A stretch of DNA of 64,000 bases, taken from positions 1,727,001-1,791,000 of the forward strand of contig OZ024843.1 in assembly GCA_964017145.1 (NCBI GenBank), given 5' to 3'. Positions 21,133-35,855 of the stretch are shown piece after piece (within the stretch, counting starts at the first letter, position 1; each line of letters opens with the position of its first letter). A program made the position numbers and the translations under genes. The notes under the pieces are model-generated. The model saw only the letters and a program-made list of their open reading frames with translations. It was not told the origin of the DNA and did no database searches. Source of the DNA: Agrocybe praecox. Its lineage: Eukaryota; Basidiomycota; Agaricomycetes; Agaricales; Agrocybaceae.

Positions 21133-24100
21133 TCATTTCTTCTGGTCGGCGAACGGGTTGACACTGTAGACCTTGATGACGGGAGGACTCTTCGTGAGAT
21201 CAGCAGTGACGATAACCTGAGCATATGATAATTAGAAACAATCTCTTTATATTTGCGTGTCAACGCTTACTGGGACAGTCATCAATTCCTTGATTTCTTG
21301 GGTCTTGTGTCCGGAGGACGTAATGCGTACACCCTCGAATTGGGGTTGAACCTTCGCCATCGAAAGCAGACGTTGCTTCGAAGTTTCAGGTCCTACAGCA
21401 ATATCACTGCGTCCCAAGACAATTTCATCGTCATCGGCATCGTCGTCTTCATCGAACAAGGCCTTCTCGTCATGAACAGAGCGAGACGCAACCTCCATCT
21501 TCAAGGCATGTTGCTCAGCATTCTGCTTGACCTTCTTCAGATGCTCATCGTCACTGTTTTCTGCCAGCCAGCTAATGACATCCCGATTAGACCAGTAAAT
21601 CTGAAGGGTGTGCGTATGTTCGTCGTAAACGTGGTTCTACAGAAGGCGCTTAGTTTGGAAGACAAGAATGTTCAAAAACAAAGGGACTAACGTCGATAGG
21701 CATCTGATCTACATGAACTCGCTTCTCGATCCCGAATTCTTCGACGAGGACATCAAATGCTGCATCTAGGACGCCGACGACCTTGGCCTGACGAATCACC
21801 GGTCCATAGCGATTAGTAAGGTCCGCAATAAGGACACAAAGGAAAAGATGAGCGGATTGCTCCTGAGCGAGTTTAGCAGAGTCACGTTTACTTTATTTTA
21901 TTTTAGGGATGAGTATATGCCTTAACGAAGATGAACAAACAAGCTTACATGTTACATTGTTGTGCGACTTTGGCAACTGCATCGCGATCCATGGTGAATT
22001 TAGTCTCAGCTGCGTACGTCGTCAGCAAATCGAACAGCTAATTTAATGAAACCACTCACCTCCACCCTGCAACACCGCTTCGAGTTGACGATGCACAAGC
22101 ACGTCGGCGTAGCGCCTAATAGGAGAGGTGAAGTGTGTGTACAATGGCACATTTAATGCGTAGTGACCATATTTCGCTATATCCAGCATGCCAGCACAGA
22201 AGTATTTAGCACGTTGTGTTGCTTTGAACGAGAATAGTTCCAAGAGTCGACGGGCAGTGGGGTTGTCAATCGCATTGAAGGACTTCATGAGAGCACCAGC
22301 TGACGAAGTGTCCATGATATAGCCCAACCTTTCAGCACGTTGATTGAACGAATTCTACAGATATATGTGATTAGGCTTGTCAGAAAATTAACATGGGATG
22401 TGAGCATACCAAGCGACGGTCTATTGGTATGTCGTGACGCCTCAACAAAGCCTGTTCGGGAAGATGAACAGCAATTTGTTGAGCAACAACAGTGTTAGTC
22501 AATAGCATGAACTAGGCAAATCATTAGCGACCGAAAAAACATATAGTAAACAATTCTTACTTCTTCAATCAAATAATTTGCTTCTCCGCGTTCATGCTGA
22601 CCACAATCAGTAGGCATCCCATTTTCATCCAGGTTGAAGGACAATTTCGAACTTTCCAGACTGAGAGTGCCATTTTCAAATCGTTTAGTCCTAAGTTTAT
22701 TGGCGATGTTTCGTAGGTTCTTGATATCTTGTTCAATATCAGAGTGACTATGGGCTTCAACAACAACTTGGCCGAGATGTTGGCCGTCGATTACTCTTTG
22801 GGCATCCGAATAGGCAAGTTTAGCAACGGAGCTGCGTATTAAGGTGTCAATAGTCATGCAAGGAAAGGATGCAGAAATGCACAGTACATACCGAATGATT
22901 GTCTTACCAAACCACTTCTTGAGAACTTTCCCTTCATTATCCATAGTGAAAACGACCGAGAAAGCCAAGCGGTCTTGTCCAGGAAGTAAGCTGCAAAGTT
23001 GCTCGCTCAGAGCAGGAGGCAACATCGGAACTGCACGCTGTACGAGATATACGCTCGTAGCTCGCTTACGAGCGTCACGGTCAAGAGGTGTGTTGGGCTT
23101 CACGAAGAATGAAACATCAGCAATATGTACGCCAATATCAAACGTGCCGTCTTCGTTGGTTTTAATGGATAGAGCATCATCAACATCCCTCGCCGTCTCA
23201 GGATCAATGCTGAATATACGGTCTCCACGTAAATCTTTCCGAGTCTCGAGTTCACGTTCTGGGATACTGTGACACCATTTAGCATATGACGATGATGCCA
23301 TACAGCATGGAATAAACTTACGTCCATGGAATGGGTGGAAGGCATTTCAGTACGTTCTCAGTGAAATCCTCCGTAGGGAAATTGCAATCCTTCAAGAGAG
23401 CACTTGTTTCGACTTCAATGTCACCAATTGGGCCGAGTTCTTCGACCAGGGTGCCGAACGGATGGAGAGAGCTGATAGGCTTGAATGATGTTAGTAGTTT
23501 TCATGAATGAGCGCGAGAAAAACATACGTGGCGCTTGATGCACGCAACAAAAAGTTTGTTAACGTAGGCTTCGGAGTTTTGAACAAAATCAGGAGGTGCT
23601 TGCTCGGTCGGAATGGCGATCAAAGGAACACGTTTATCGGTAGGTTTGAACCATACAATCTTGGGCCTCTCAATTGCGCGACGAGGTTCATCACCTTTAT
23701 CACCTTCGCGTTCTCGGCGTTCAGCTTCCTGCTTTTCCTTTGTTGCTGCCGATGACGGGCGAAGAAGACCAAGAGTGCCAGAAAAGAGTTGTCCCGGCAT
23801 ACGTTCTACGACAGCGACGACATGGCCCGCGAATTGAGGTTTAATCTCATCGGTCACCCTGCTGAAATGAGTATCGTACCACAAGATAAAATTAATGACT
23901 TACTCCTCGTCCTCGAAAAGCATAAGTCCTTGACCCTCAACTTCGACATCGTCTTTCTTTTTGTCGTCTTTGCGACCAGAGTTGTTCTTGAGATCATACG
24001 TGGCATTTTCTTCCTTTTTGCGTTTCTTTTCCTCCTTCTCTTTCTTAGTGCCCCAGACCTCGTCAACATCCAAAAGTTCAACTGCGACGATGTCTCCTTC

Positions 24101-26098
24101 AAGAGCACGATTCCTGTCCTTGGAGCCACAAATATAGATGTCAGCATCAAGGACCTCAGTCGCAACATAAGCATCCGAACGGTTGCGTTTATTGACTCTC
24201 AATATCCCAACAACCAACTTGCCAGCGGCAAGGAGAGGGGGAAGAGAAGCTTGAGGAAGATAAGGTGCAAACAAAGATTTACGCTGAGGCTGGCTGGATT
24301 GCTGTTGAAGCTGAGACTGGAATTGCTGCTGCTGCTGCTGTAGCAAATTGATACCTCCGAGTCCAATGCCCATCATGTTTGCGGCCATCATATTGGGAAG
24401 CATGTTTGGGAAACTGAAAGACGCCATCTTGTGATGATGACCACCAGCAGCAGCGCGGAATTGTTGTAAACTTTGAAGCTGGGCTTGAGCTTGAGCGAGG
24501 TCAGTGGCAAATGCATTGTTGTTTCCTTGAATACTTCCAACTCCCCCGTCTAGAATGATCGTCAGAGCAACCCTATGTTATTACAAGATATGAACATACT
24601 GATACGCCAGCTAGAGTCGACTCGTGACGTTTGCCTGGAATGACCACCAGGGGCAGTTGGTGCAGAGAAACCATCGTCGAAATTGTCGAACGACATAGAG
24701 CCCATGCTCGGCTGACTAACCGCCTTATTAACGACATTAACGCTGTGCCTTCGCCCATGACCTCGAGGAATGCCTTGTGTCTGCCCATCTAACCCAAGAT
24801 TCAAGCCAGAAATATTATTTCCAAATTGACCCATAGGATGTTGAATGTTTCCGAAAGTTGCACCCGAGCTAGGACTCATTGGAACAGTGCTCTGGACACG
24901 TCTGTGAGATGCAGCGCGATGAGGTGCGAGTCCAGGGGTTTGGAATGACATCACTTGGCCTGAAGCAAGTTGTTGTTGGTACAGAGCCTGCTGCTGCTGT
25001 TGCAGTGCTTCAATTTGGTTTTGAAGGGCAATCTATTCAAAAGATATTAATCAGAAATATCAATAAAGATGTCTGAACAAAACAAACCTGCTCAGCCATG
25101 ATCCCAGTTATCTCTCCGCTCTCTGTCTTTCGATGTCCTTGCACTTGCGCTGGGGCTTCTGGCGCATAGTTCTGCTGTTGTTGAGGGAATTGGAAACCAA
25201 TGTCCTCTTCACTGATAGACGGTCCCATCGACGGGCCACGTTTACGGGCTCCAAACATGAAACCTGGAGCTAATTGAGGACGACCAGTTGGTCCAGTTGG
25301 GTCTTGTTCTTGTTGAGCGGCTAGTGCTGCGAAGCGGGGTGCCATGAAGCTCTGGGACTGAGAACGTGGCTGATGTCCCTGCGAATGGTACCTTTGGTCG
25401 GGGATCTCACCCTCTTCGAAGGATACACCATCCTCAGCATCCTCCATCATAGCTCCAAGGTGGGGAGAATAAGAATTGAAGTTACCCGATAACGCAGAGT
25501 TGCCGAGTGACGCAGCTTTACGATGCTTGGGGTCGATGTTTGATCCTGGATATGCTCCGGCCCCGGGTTGAAATACAGGCGCATGTACTGGCAGGGAAGA
25601 TTGTCCCTGAGGAACAGGCATAGCTGGCAAAGTATTAGACCCTGTTTGTGGTTGGACGGGAGACGCGGTCTTCAGATCTGCGATGACGCGCTGGAGAGAA
25701 GACAGAGCGTCACTAGATTCTTTGGTCTGTGCAGGAACAGGCGAAGATGACGACTTGGCTCCCTGATCCCTATTGTTGCGTGTACCTTGCGAAGCGGAAG
25801 GTTGCCTGCGACCTGTCCCGCGCCCGCCGTTAGCTTGATTTTTGCCACGCTGTTCCTGCCTTTTACTGTTGTCGGAGCCCTTTCGAGAAGCAGTGTCGGA
25901 CCCCGATTCATTAGTGGGTGTATTGGTAGCTGCTTTCTTGTTGCTACCTCTGGAAGAAGGCCTTGCATTAGCAGCTCCGCCCCGAGGGTTGGACGAGTTG
26001 GAAGGCTGTCGTTTAGGCCCACGGTTATTACTCGAAGAAGGATTCTTGTCCTCCTTCTTCACGGGAGGTTGAGTTTGCGGCGTTATCTCATCTGTCAT
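21133..26098 (-). CDS. SSD1: SSD1/Dis3L2-type RNB-domain RNA-binding protein
   Basis: Fungal RNA-binding protein controlling translation and localisation of cell-wall mRNAs, derived from the RNase II/Dis3L2 family. The long N-terminus is disordered ([26 protein letters not shown], poly-Gln at [12 protein letters not shown]). Then come the cold-shock blocks with Ssd1-specific [15 protein letters not shown] and [20 protein letters not shown], and the RNB domain: [57 protein letters not shown] and [19 protein letters not shown]. The chain ends [12 protein letters not shown]. About a dozen introns. The catalytic Asp set (D, +6, +8, +9) looks intact, unlike the yeast protein described as a pseudonuclease. 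The start is the ATG at 26098. Confidence 0.92.
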
Positions 26099-26608
26099 GT
26101 CGTTCGTAAAGTATTTATGAGCGGTCGAATTACAGAATTATGAATATGGTGGTTGATTGTAAAATCTGTGAATGGATAGATATTGAGACCGGAACAACAG
26201 GGGAATGAGCACGGCTGCGGAGAAACGATGATAGTATGTGGCAACTAACCTTGACGTTTTAAGTAGTGTGTATTGAGCGGCTTTGCCCTGTAGGGCGAGT
26301 GAGAAGAAAGAATGCGAGATGGACGTTTATCAGGTTGTGGTGGTGAAAATGAAGGACGCTGATGGTAAGTGAGCCAGGCAACTGGGGAACCATAGGTTGG
26401 ATGATTCCTTCCCACGCATCGTTGCTTGTCTCTGTTGTACATACACCTGATTAGCATCTGGCTTGAACTAATGGACTTCCCCTAGTCTCAATCAAATCCA
26501 CTATGTTCAACGATCCATAAATATTTAGAGATGTGACTAGGGTATGCTGTCTAAGTCTACGACGATGTATGGTAATTTTGTCCCAATATCACGAAGCCAT
26601 TCAGCAAC
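26099..26608. other. Intergenic between IDH2 and SSD1
   Basis: 510 bases downstream of IDH2 and upstream of SSD1 (both minus strand), so it should hold the SSD1 promoter and 5' leader. Short frames on either strand have no motifs. Possible leader introns cannot be excluded. Confidence 0.5.
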
Positions 26609-28411
<1,803 letters not shown>

Positions 28412-28959
28412 TTTCGTGAAAGTGGTAAGGAATCAAAATTTCAGAAGACAAATGATGCATTGACTCCGACCCGGACCAACTGTAGTCTGGCGTGAGTCAC
28501 GTGCCTCCGTTCTTTATCAGTGAACCTCGTCATCGCGACCCGCCTGCATGTAGTGAATTGATGTCCGACCCTGACTTCCGACATGTCGTAAAAGGGATAA
28601 CGATGGAGAAAATAAATATGTTCCCGACGACACTACACTGCGAATAGCGATTTAAATCCGTACCAAGTAATATACAAACGATATATAGTATGCATGAAAT
28701 TATACATCTGGAAAGGCCGAATCCTGCGCACTATTAACATGTTCGCCACTCTCCAAACCAGTCCACAGATACTACTACGTACTACAACCGCTCAATATGG
28801 AAAGAAGGCATATTGTTCGAACGCCAACTTGCATCAAATACCTTCTACTTGATTTAGCCAGTGGTGTTGATATCTGCGTCCATTACCATTTTGAAGACCA
28901 CGAAAAAAGAGCAATACGAAAGGGAACATATAGTACAATGGGCCAATGCGTCTTTGGAT
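28412..28959. promoter_or_regulatory. IDH2 upstream region
   Basis: 548 bases between the IDH2 start and the VPS24 stop (same strand). A CACGTG palindrome is at 28498-28503. The right part should be the VPS24 3' region. A 61-codon plus-strand frame near 28797-28982 overlaps the VPS24 end and has no motifs, so I do not call it. Confidence 0.45.
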
Positions 28960-29816
28960 TTATCCGCTCAGTAGGCCATTGAGCTGCTCGCGATATTTTT
29001 CCATGTTGCGATCCGTCTCTTCGTCTTCAATCTTATCTTGCGTTGACTGTCCTGTGGTTAGAACAGAGGTACATATGCAAACCTTCATGGATATGACTCA
29101 CTGGCAGTTCAGTCCCGACTGACCCAGCTTCGCCCAGCTTGCCATTTGTAAGTTCAAACAAAACTTTGTCCACTTCGGCGTCTGCCTCTTCTTCGATTTC
29201 TTCATCTTCGTCCATGTCAAGGGTATCTTCCAGCATTTCTTCCATAATACCCGCCTTTCGGAGAGGTCGTTCAAGCAATCGAGAAGGGCAAATGGTAGTT
29301 CATCTTACCTTGGTCATTTCCATACTCATTTCTCGCATTGTTTGACTGATCTGGGGGAGTTTAATAAGAGCGTTCGATAGTTTCATGATTTCCGTCGATT
29401 TCTGGAGTGAACCCGTCACTTTAATCATGGCTGTGAACGCAGTTAGTATGACCTCACAGACAGAACACAACGCGTACCCATTTGTTGTGAAAGTTGATTG
29501 CCTATAGAACCTAACCTTGCTTTACTGACAGACAATCGGTCTTTCTGCTTATTACTTCTGACGACCTCTTTCGCGAGTATTCTAGCAGATTTTGTGTCGC
29601 CTTTTACAGCCAGCTGCTTTACAGATTGGCGAGCCTTACTGGTAGCTTGGTCTAGCTGGACGTAAGGTGAACACTGTTGACTGCCATTGGATAGAACAAC
29701 CACACCTGCCGCATTTCTCTATCTAGTTGACGACTTTCACTCCGCAGCTTCGCCTGCCAGGCGCGCACTCGTTCCTCTGGCGTAGGACCGTACAGAAAGC
29801 GATTGATTGATTGCAT
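28960..29816 (-). CDS. VPS24: ESCRT-III subunit Vps24/CHMP3
   Basis: Snf7-family subunit that, with Vps2, caps and remodels Snf7 filaments on endosomes and in membrane abscission. The spliced protein starts MQSINRFLYGPTPEERVRAW, continues with the basic helix RSESRQLDREMRQLDQATSK, AKEVVRSNKQKDRLSVSKAR, and the conserved GSLQKSTEIMKLSNALIKLP and MTKAGIMEEMLEDTLDMDE, then the acidic alpha5 region and a C-terminal helix (DEETDRNMEKYREQLNGLL). The run VTGSLQKSTE is typical of CHMP3/Vps24 rather than CHMP2/Vps2. The C-terminal helix could serve as the MIM for Vps4 binding. Four or more introns. Confidence 0.92.
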
Positions 29817-30274
29817 GCTTCTATGATATTATTGAAGTCGGGAAAGTGAAGTGATTCAAGTAAGAATGACGGTTCAGTCCAAGTTGAGTTAAGGCTTTAG
29901 CGAACCAGTGACGATTATATCATACTATGTGGAATGCTACGGGCTTATTGCCATTTTAGTACAACGTAATATATATACGAGATTGGCAGTGCTAGTGAGT
30001 AGTTAACTAGCTAACTTACAGTAAATACAAATTTTATGAGTAAGCTACAACTGCTCGACACTGGAGTATACATATACAAGTTTAGATCGGCCAAAGAGCG
30101 ATAAATCGATAAATAGTCGTGCATTTAAGAATTTTACTATAAATGGGCGAGAAACGCCTGGTCGTAAAACATATACAGTCAGACATACTGCAACCGGGCA
30201 ACTCTGTCCACTGATCAGACAGGGGTAGACATAGGAGGAAAAAATTAGGTATAACAGGTACAAGCAGATGTAAA
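29817..30274. other. Intergenic between VPS24 and the Zn2Cys6 gene
   Basis: 458 bases, AT-rich around 29930-30160. It contains the VPS24 promoter and the 3' end of the regulator gene. No other feature seen. Confidence 0.5.
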
Positions 30275-33213
30275 TCAAGGTCCCCTGTGGATCTGATTCA
30301 TAAGGGCTTCCCAGTAAGCGTAATCTGACCCATCCAGCCCAGGAAATAGGCGGGGGTCAGGAAGATTAGAAGTATGTGTAACGCCCGCCCATCCTGCCAG
30401 TTCCCCTCCACCCCAGGAAATAGCACCAGTGGAAAGGTCGTTCGTTGCATTGCTCACAGTATGACACCAAGTATCAAGTAGAGACTGTGCAGGCGATTCG
30501 TCGTCACCGCGGCTTGGACTGCCAGATGTCGTAGGAGAATTCAACTGATCAGGATGTTGCAGCCTCTGCATGGTAGGTGACTGAGCAAGAGATGATGAGT
30601 TCGGACGTTGAAAGGGGGGAGAGTGAGGCGAGGATGGATTCGTGAATGAATACGTTTTTGACGTAGGAGAGTTGATCGGTTGTTGCAAACTTAGCAAAAG
30701 GTGAGCCTGTTGTTCTGGCATACTTGATAAAGATGACTCATGCAATTTAGATGTTCTTTGTGCGGACAAGCCGTGTACCTCAAGCTGAGAGGCTTTACTC
30801 TGGAGGAATTCGATCGTTTTTAATTCCCGCTTGGTTGTTTCGTCCATTTCGTCCATGCCTTCGTGCTCCTTGACAAAACCTTCCAAAATCGCATGCATGG
30901 CGTCGGCGTGTTGACCTTTGGGTTCTAGCACAAAGTATATGCCAGATATCATTGCAGTTTGGAACTCTCTGTAAGCGTTGCTGAGAGAGCCACGAACATC
31001 CTTTGGGGCTGTTTGTCGGAAAGCCTGACGAACTTGAAAATCGGTTATTGCAGATTCAAAGCATGCGTTCCGCGATCTGGAGTATCTGTCGGAATGAAGT
31101 CGCCTCAACATGTATGGACGATGTAGGCTTATCCTCACGAAAAGGATTTCGGTGATCAAAAGGAAGCGATGAGCAGCAAGATAGCTTTTTCCATGGTCGA
31201 GAGATGTATCTGCTTGAAGGGAGTAATGAGGTGGTAGTGTGTTAATAAACTTCAGAAGTTCGTCATCCAAAGCAACAACCTCGGAATAATGGGTTTTTTC
31301 CTGAGCTTTCTGAAAATGATGAACAATGCGCCCAATTATTTCTGCCAATTGATGTCGTAAAATGACAAAGGTCATTGGAGTCGGATGTGAGAGAGGGTAC
31401 GCTTGGATGGCTGTCCCACCCTGCAGATCGGCTTCTGCATTGGAAGGCGGTAAAGTAGAAGTATATTCGTCTTGGATAGATTTGGGCCTGCCAAGTACCA
31501 ATGCGTATGACCTATCTGCATGATATAGATAAGACCTACAAAATATTCAGTCTCTCGAATTGTGACGATAGAGCCGCAAATGATAATACCATATGCGCCT
31601 TCTGTATTCCACCACTTCTGGAGGCATTCTCTTTGACAGAATATTAGTTATACTTTTTCGTTGGTAGAAGGACAATACCCATACCATCGGTGAACCGTCA
31701 CGATGTAGGCCAAGGGCTTGGGCAGTTCGGACGGCGGCACCAAGCTGACTCCAACATTCTGTTATGCGTCTATCAAAGGTGAGAAAGCGGGCACTCTGAC
31801 GAGGATATTGAGCGATATTGGCTTAGTTTGCTAGAGAAATATAATTACCAAAAGGCACGTAAGCACAATCTCCAGGGAATCTGGCTGAATCGCTGCAGCT
31901 ATCAGAAGCGAGCGTCTGGCTATTTCCAATGTCGGTTAAATGCAACCAATACTGAAATGCTCAGCTTACAAGACCAATAATAACGAAGGGAGGTGACTCT
32001 CTTCACTCGCGCATCGCCAGCTATACTTTCTGGTGCAAGTCGAACAGAAATAGCGAGGACAACAAAGAGCAAGGGGAGAAATCGGACGTCTTGTGGACCG
32101 GCTGCACTAACACCACTGTTGCAAGCGCATATCGACGAATAGGATGCACGAAAGTCTTGTACGGATATTGGGTATCGCGTCCAATTACTATGGAATATTG
32201 TTAGACTTAGAAAAGGAAGAGAAATATCCACGCACATGGCGGAGAAATAGAAATCTATCAAGGCATCGGAAACCCTCAAAGGTGGAATTTCTCGTAGTAA
32301 TTCGGAAATTTTATGTGGAGATACTCCACATTCTTGTACCAGAGATTTTAAATTATCTGCAGCGGATGGCTCGACGTCGACACCAATCGCATCCATACTT
32401 TGTTGTGGATAGGAAGCCAATGAAGGCGAAAAATTAGACGCCAGACTGCCGGTACGAGAATGACTCATCTCTCCACGAGAAGACGGTATGGCAGCGTGCT
32501 CAATCTGTCGCCTGCATTAAAAAAGCGTGTTTAGAAAGGTGAAAAGAACGCAACTTGTTCGATAAGAGATGCAGGAACCACACTTCCAGAAACGCTTGCC
32601 CCGTACCAATTCCCACTCTGAAAAGTGCCGCTACTAGGATCCTGTTCCTCGTTTTGAGAATTGCTATCGTCTTCCCCACTGGAAGAAGTTCTGTGGCGCG
32701 TAGGTCCCGCGGAAGGATTTCGATCAACGGAGTACGAGGAAGACGCGTCGGGCACACAGAACTGGGGAAGAGCCATCTCGACAATTTGTTCCAATCTTGT
32801 TATCCGAGCATTGAGGTCTTGATCTGCCTTTCCGGGGGTATATGCTTTGCAAAGCTCTGGTACCTTGCGGGCAACACACTGCAGTGCATTAGTGAGAAAC
32901 TATAATCCGTTGCATATGGACACTGAACGAACATGTGAACATGGGACTTGACGGTCACACTGCTCCTTTTATTGAGTCGCTGAGCGGGAAAGGAAGGACA
33001 GGCCAAATACCTTTTGTTTCCTGCGATGGCATTCTCCACAAGAAAAGCTAGGACAAATTTTAACAGTGCACATTTTTAAACGAATTTGAGATCATACCTT
33101 ACTCTCGTCCTCTGCTTCTTTGAGACCATGGCACTCATTGACTCTTCTTCGACCTTTTTTCTCTTACCAGCGAGTGTGGACTGGGAGGTATCATAGTCCC
33201 CAGTCTTCACCAT
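30275..33213 (-). CDS. Zn2Cys6 fungal transcription regulator
   Basis: Nuclear DNA-binding regulator. From the ATG at 33213 the frame reads a basic NLS-like stretch (AGKRKKVEEES, KKQRTRVR), then after a splice the binuclear zinc cluster CGECHRRKQKCDRQVPCSHC with the last Cys in KVPELC, a linker (KAYTPGKADQDL) and a dimerisation helix (NARITRLEQIVEMALP). The central and C-terminal part is the fungal-specific regulatory domain: DFYFSAMNWTRYPISVQDF, then RRITECWSQLGAAVRTAQAL with GLHRDG, and RRRIWYYLYHADRSYALVLG with RPKSI. An intron splits the zinc cluster just before the third Cys. The C-terminus is Ser/Pro-rich and ends MNQIHRGP. Target genes are unknown. It is divergently arranged with MED17. 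Confidence 0.9.
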
Positions 33214-33516
33214 CAACAAAAAATTGTGACACAGAGGTCAAGATGTGAGTGCGTCCAACTCGGAGGTGGAAAAAATGGCCTTCGAAATCGAATTTGAATG
33301 ACTCGATCCTTGGCTTTGCAAATCAAACAGAAGACTACAACTGAGACGATTCTGATTAGCTGATAGGCGATTGTCACGTGTATCTATTGATCGCTAACCA
33401 TCACTTCCAACTTGAACTAAGCGTAAATCTTGCGGCCTTCCACTTTTAGTACATTGAGAACAATCTTCAAATCTAGTCAACACCAAGACAGCATTACGCG
33501 AGCTCGTTCAAACATA
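33214..33516. promoter_or_regulatory. Divergent promoter, Zn2Cys6 gene / MED17
   Basis: 303 bases between two start codons in head-to-head orientation. A CACGTG palindrome is at 33375-33380, roughly central. No TATA box is obvious on either side. Confidence 0.4.
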
Positions 33517-35761
33517 ATGTCAGAATTAGGACATACTCAAGCAGACTCTGAACCGACATGGAAGAAGTTGAAGCTCTCTCTCGAACGACCATATAAAGAT
33601 GATTCGGGAAGCCAAATACCAGTTCTATACGATCTCACTCCTGAAGGGGAACGTATCTATGAGCCGTGCGTACTATGTGTCTCTTGTGGTGCTATATCTT
33701 ACCCTGGCCCAGAAAGGAAACTTCAGCCAGCAAAATAGAGATGAACTTGCGCAGGATTTTTCTTGAGCGGGGGGTAGATTTTTTTGAACACCAAAGTACA
33801 TTGGCAACAGACAAGAAATTACCGAGTGTTCTGGGGCAACAGGAAGTTGAGGGTACCCCTCTAGCCTCAGACCATGAAGTAGCCCCAAAGACAATGACTA
33901 TGGAAGAATTATACTCTATGAGGTCAGAGATTATACCTCAACTCTTGTATGTTCCTTTCCATGTTCTCTTTCTTGACAAGAGGATAAACGCAATTTGTAT
34001 TAGCGTAGCTTTGGGAGAGATGTCTCATGGTAGAGATCTTTTAAATTCAATCCTGTCCGCAACATCAAATGGAGAACAAACGCAAGCAGAACATTCACCG
34101 TCCCTCCTTTCTGCGACTTTAGTATCAAAACCGTCTCCCATTATATCTGTCCAAGCGTTCAACACTCAACTAATTATTGGTAGTAAGGATGAAGCCTTGA
34201 GAAAGGCCGCTCGTCTTTTCAAAACAGAGGCAGACACTATGGAACGCAATAGGCTGAAAGGGGAGAAATATTGGGTCGATGCGCTTCGAATAAGGCGTGC
34301 TAACTGGGGCTTGTCGCCTTCCCCCCTTCCTCCTGGCTCAGCTATTGGGAAAGGTTCTGACAAAACTTCCAAAGATTTCATGATTTCCTATGGCCTCGAA
34401 ACGTGTGAGTTCAATTATTTTGAAAGCTTATCCACGGTTCATGACTGATTAAGTTGATTCCAGCGCCTACGTTCTTTCGTCGTCGAGCCGTGGCGCAGCT
34501 ACCTACTGTTACGATTTCGGACGAGAAATTAATTCTGCCGTTCCATCAGAATACTCGCCTACGGATATCCATATCAGCATCTACGGCATTTTGGACAGAA
34601 TCATGTAGCTTTGCGTCACCAAGACCTCCAAATAACTCGACCAACCCAGAAGTCATGTTAAAGTACCTGCAAACCGAAGTAGTGGATCAAGAGATATTCT
34701 CTTTTCTCGTGAAAGAGGCTGGAAGCCTCCCAACTGCTTCAGCTCGTGTATCTGAGCGGCTCATTGTAATTGATGCTTCCCAAGGCCTTGATCTCTCATT
34801 TGAACTTGTTGAGTATCGCTTTAATGACCAGTGTACTCCTTGCACTGATAGACCACTACCCAGATGGATTCCTCAGCCAACACTGGAACCAACCGCTCAG
34901 ACACAAAGAGTGGAGAAAATATCTGTGAACTGATATATCACGTACTCCACGTAATTCTCCTGCGACAACATGATTTTATTCGTCTAGAAAAATTTAACGG
35001 GACAACCTCGAAAAATGATTCTTCCATTGCATTGCTTCAACCAATAATTGACCTTTTACAATATCGAATCTTTTGCCAACGGATAGAGACGGAATTACGC
35101 AAAGCCTCCAACGCATTGGTTGCCGCTGGAGTTTCTTCTTCTCTTTTATTTAGTGCCCTTGGAGAACGCGGCCACGTTCTTCTCTCCATACTCTCTAAAC
35201 AAGAAAAAATGGCAGTTGGGGGCGAAGCCATCATTAAAATAGGCAACTGGTATGATAACATTTAACTTACTCCTTCACAACTTGCTAAATACACCAACTT
35301 AGGCATACAATATGGTTTACCTTCCTTGCCCCTTCTTCGCTCACGGCTCATTTGTCACAAGCTACCATTTCGATAGCTTCTCTCCCCCAGTTGTCTCAAT
35401 TGCTTATGGATGAAATCGAGAGGTCTTTGTTACAGCGTATATGCACCATTGGCCGAGAAATATGCAGTAGCTTGGGTGCTATTTGGTTTATAGATCTAAA
35501 TCGTTGTGTTGCAAAATGGGAAGGATGCATGATGTTTGTGGATTTTCTATGATGCCTTCTTTCATGAAATTGACTTTTGTACTCAGGAATTTCCAGATCT
35601 TATACGGGCATGACTTTAAGATTGGGTGCAATGCCTATAGAGTCGACGAAAAGACGGGACCAAACGGGATTACCAACAAATTCACAGAGTCCAATGGGAC
35701 ACCATTACTTGCATGGATTCGGGATATAATAATGGAATCCTACCAGCGTTCACATACTTAA
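33517..35761 (+). CDS. MED17: Mediator head subunit Med17 (Srb4)
   Basis: Core scaffold of the Mediator head, needed for RNA polymerase II transcription. Translation begins MSELGHTQADSEPTWKKLKL and splices as IYEP/KIEMNLRRIFLERGVDF. Diagnostic blocks are EKYWVDALRIRRANWGL, GKGSDKTSKDFMISYGLET, spliced to SPTFFRRRAV, then NPEVMLKYLQTEVVDQEIF, LPTASARVSERLIVIDASQ and ICELIYHVLHVILLRQHDF. The C-terminal exons read GNWHTIWFTFLAPSSLTAH and NFQILYGHDFKIGCNAYRV, ending SYQRSHT. The arrangement of the RANWGL and GKG-x-DKTSKDF motifs is that of fungal Med17. Five to six introns, one with a GTGAGT donor directly after the GLET codons. Confidence 0.9.
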
Positions 35762-35855
35762 TGATACCACTTGAGGCACATGTGCATAACGTGATATGGC
35801 ATACAATCGACGTATAGACGACATGAAAATCATGAATAGAACATAAGTACGTAAA

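Noticed and set aside
25787..26143. Plus-strand frames of 76-118 codons opposite the SSD1 N-terminus
   Set aside because: Antisense of the low-complexity, disordered region of SSD1; leucine/serine composition follows from the opposite strand's codons.
28797..28982. 61-codon plus-strand frame ending in the VPS24 coding region
   Set aside because: Overlaps the VPS24 end on the opposite strand and has no motifs.
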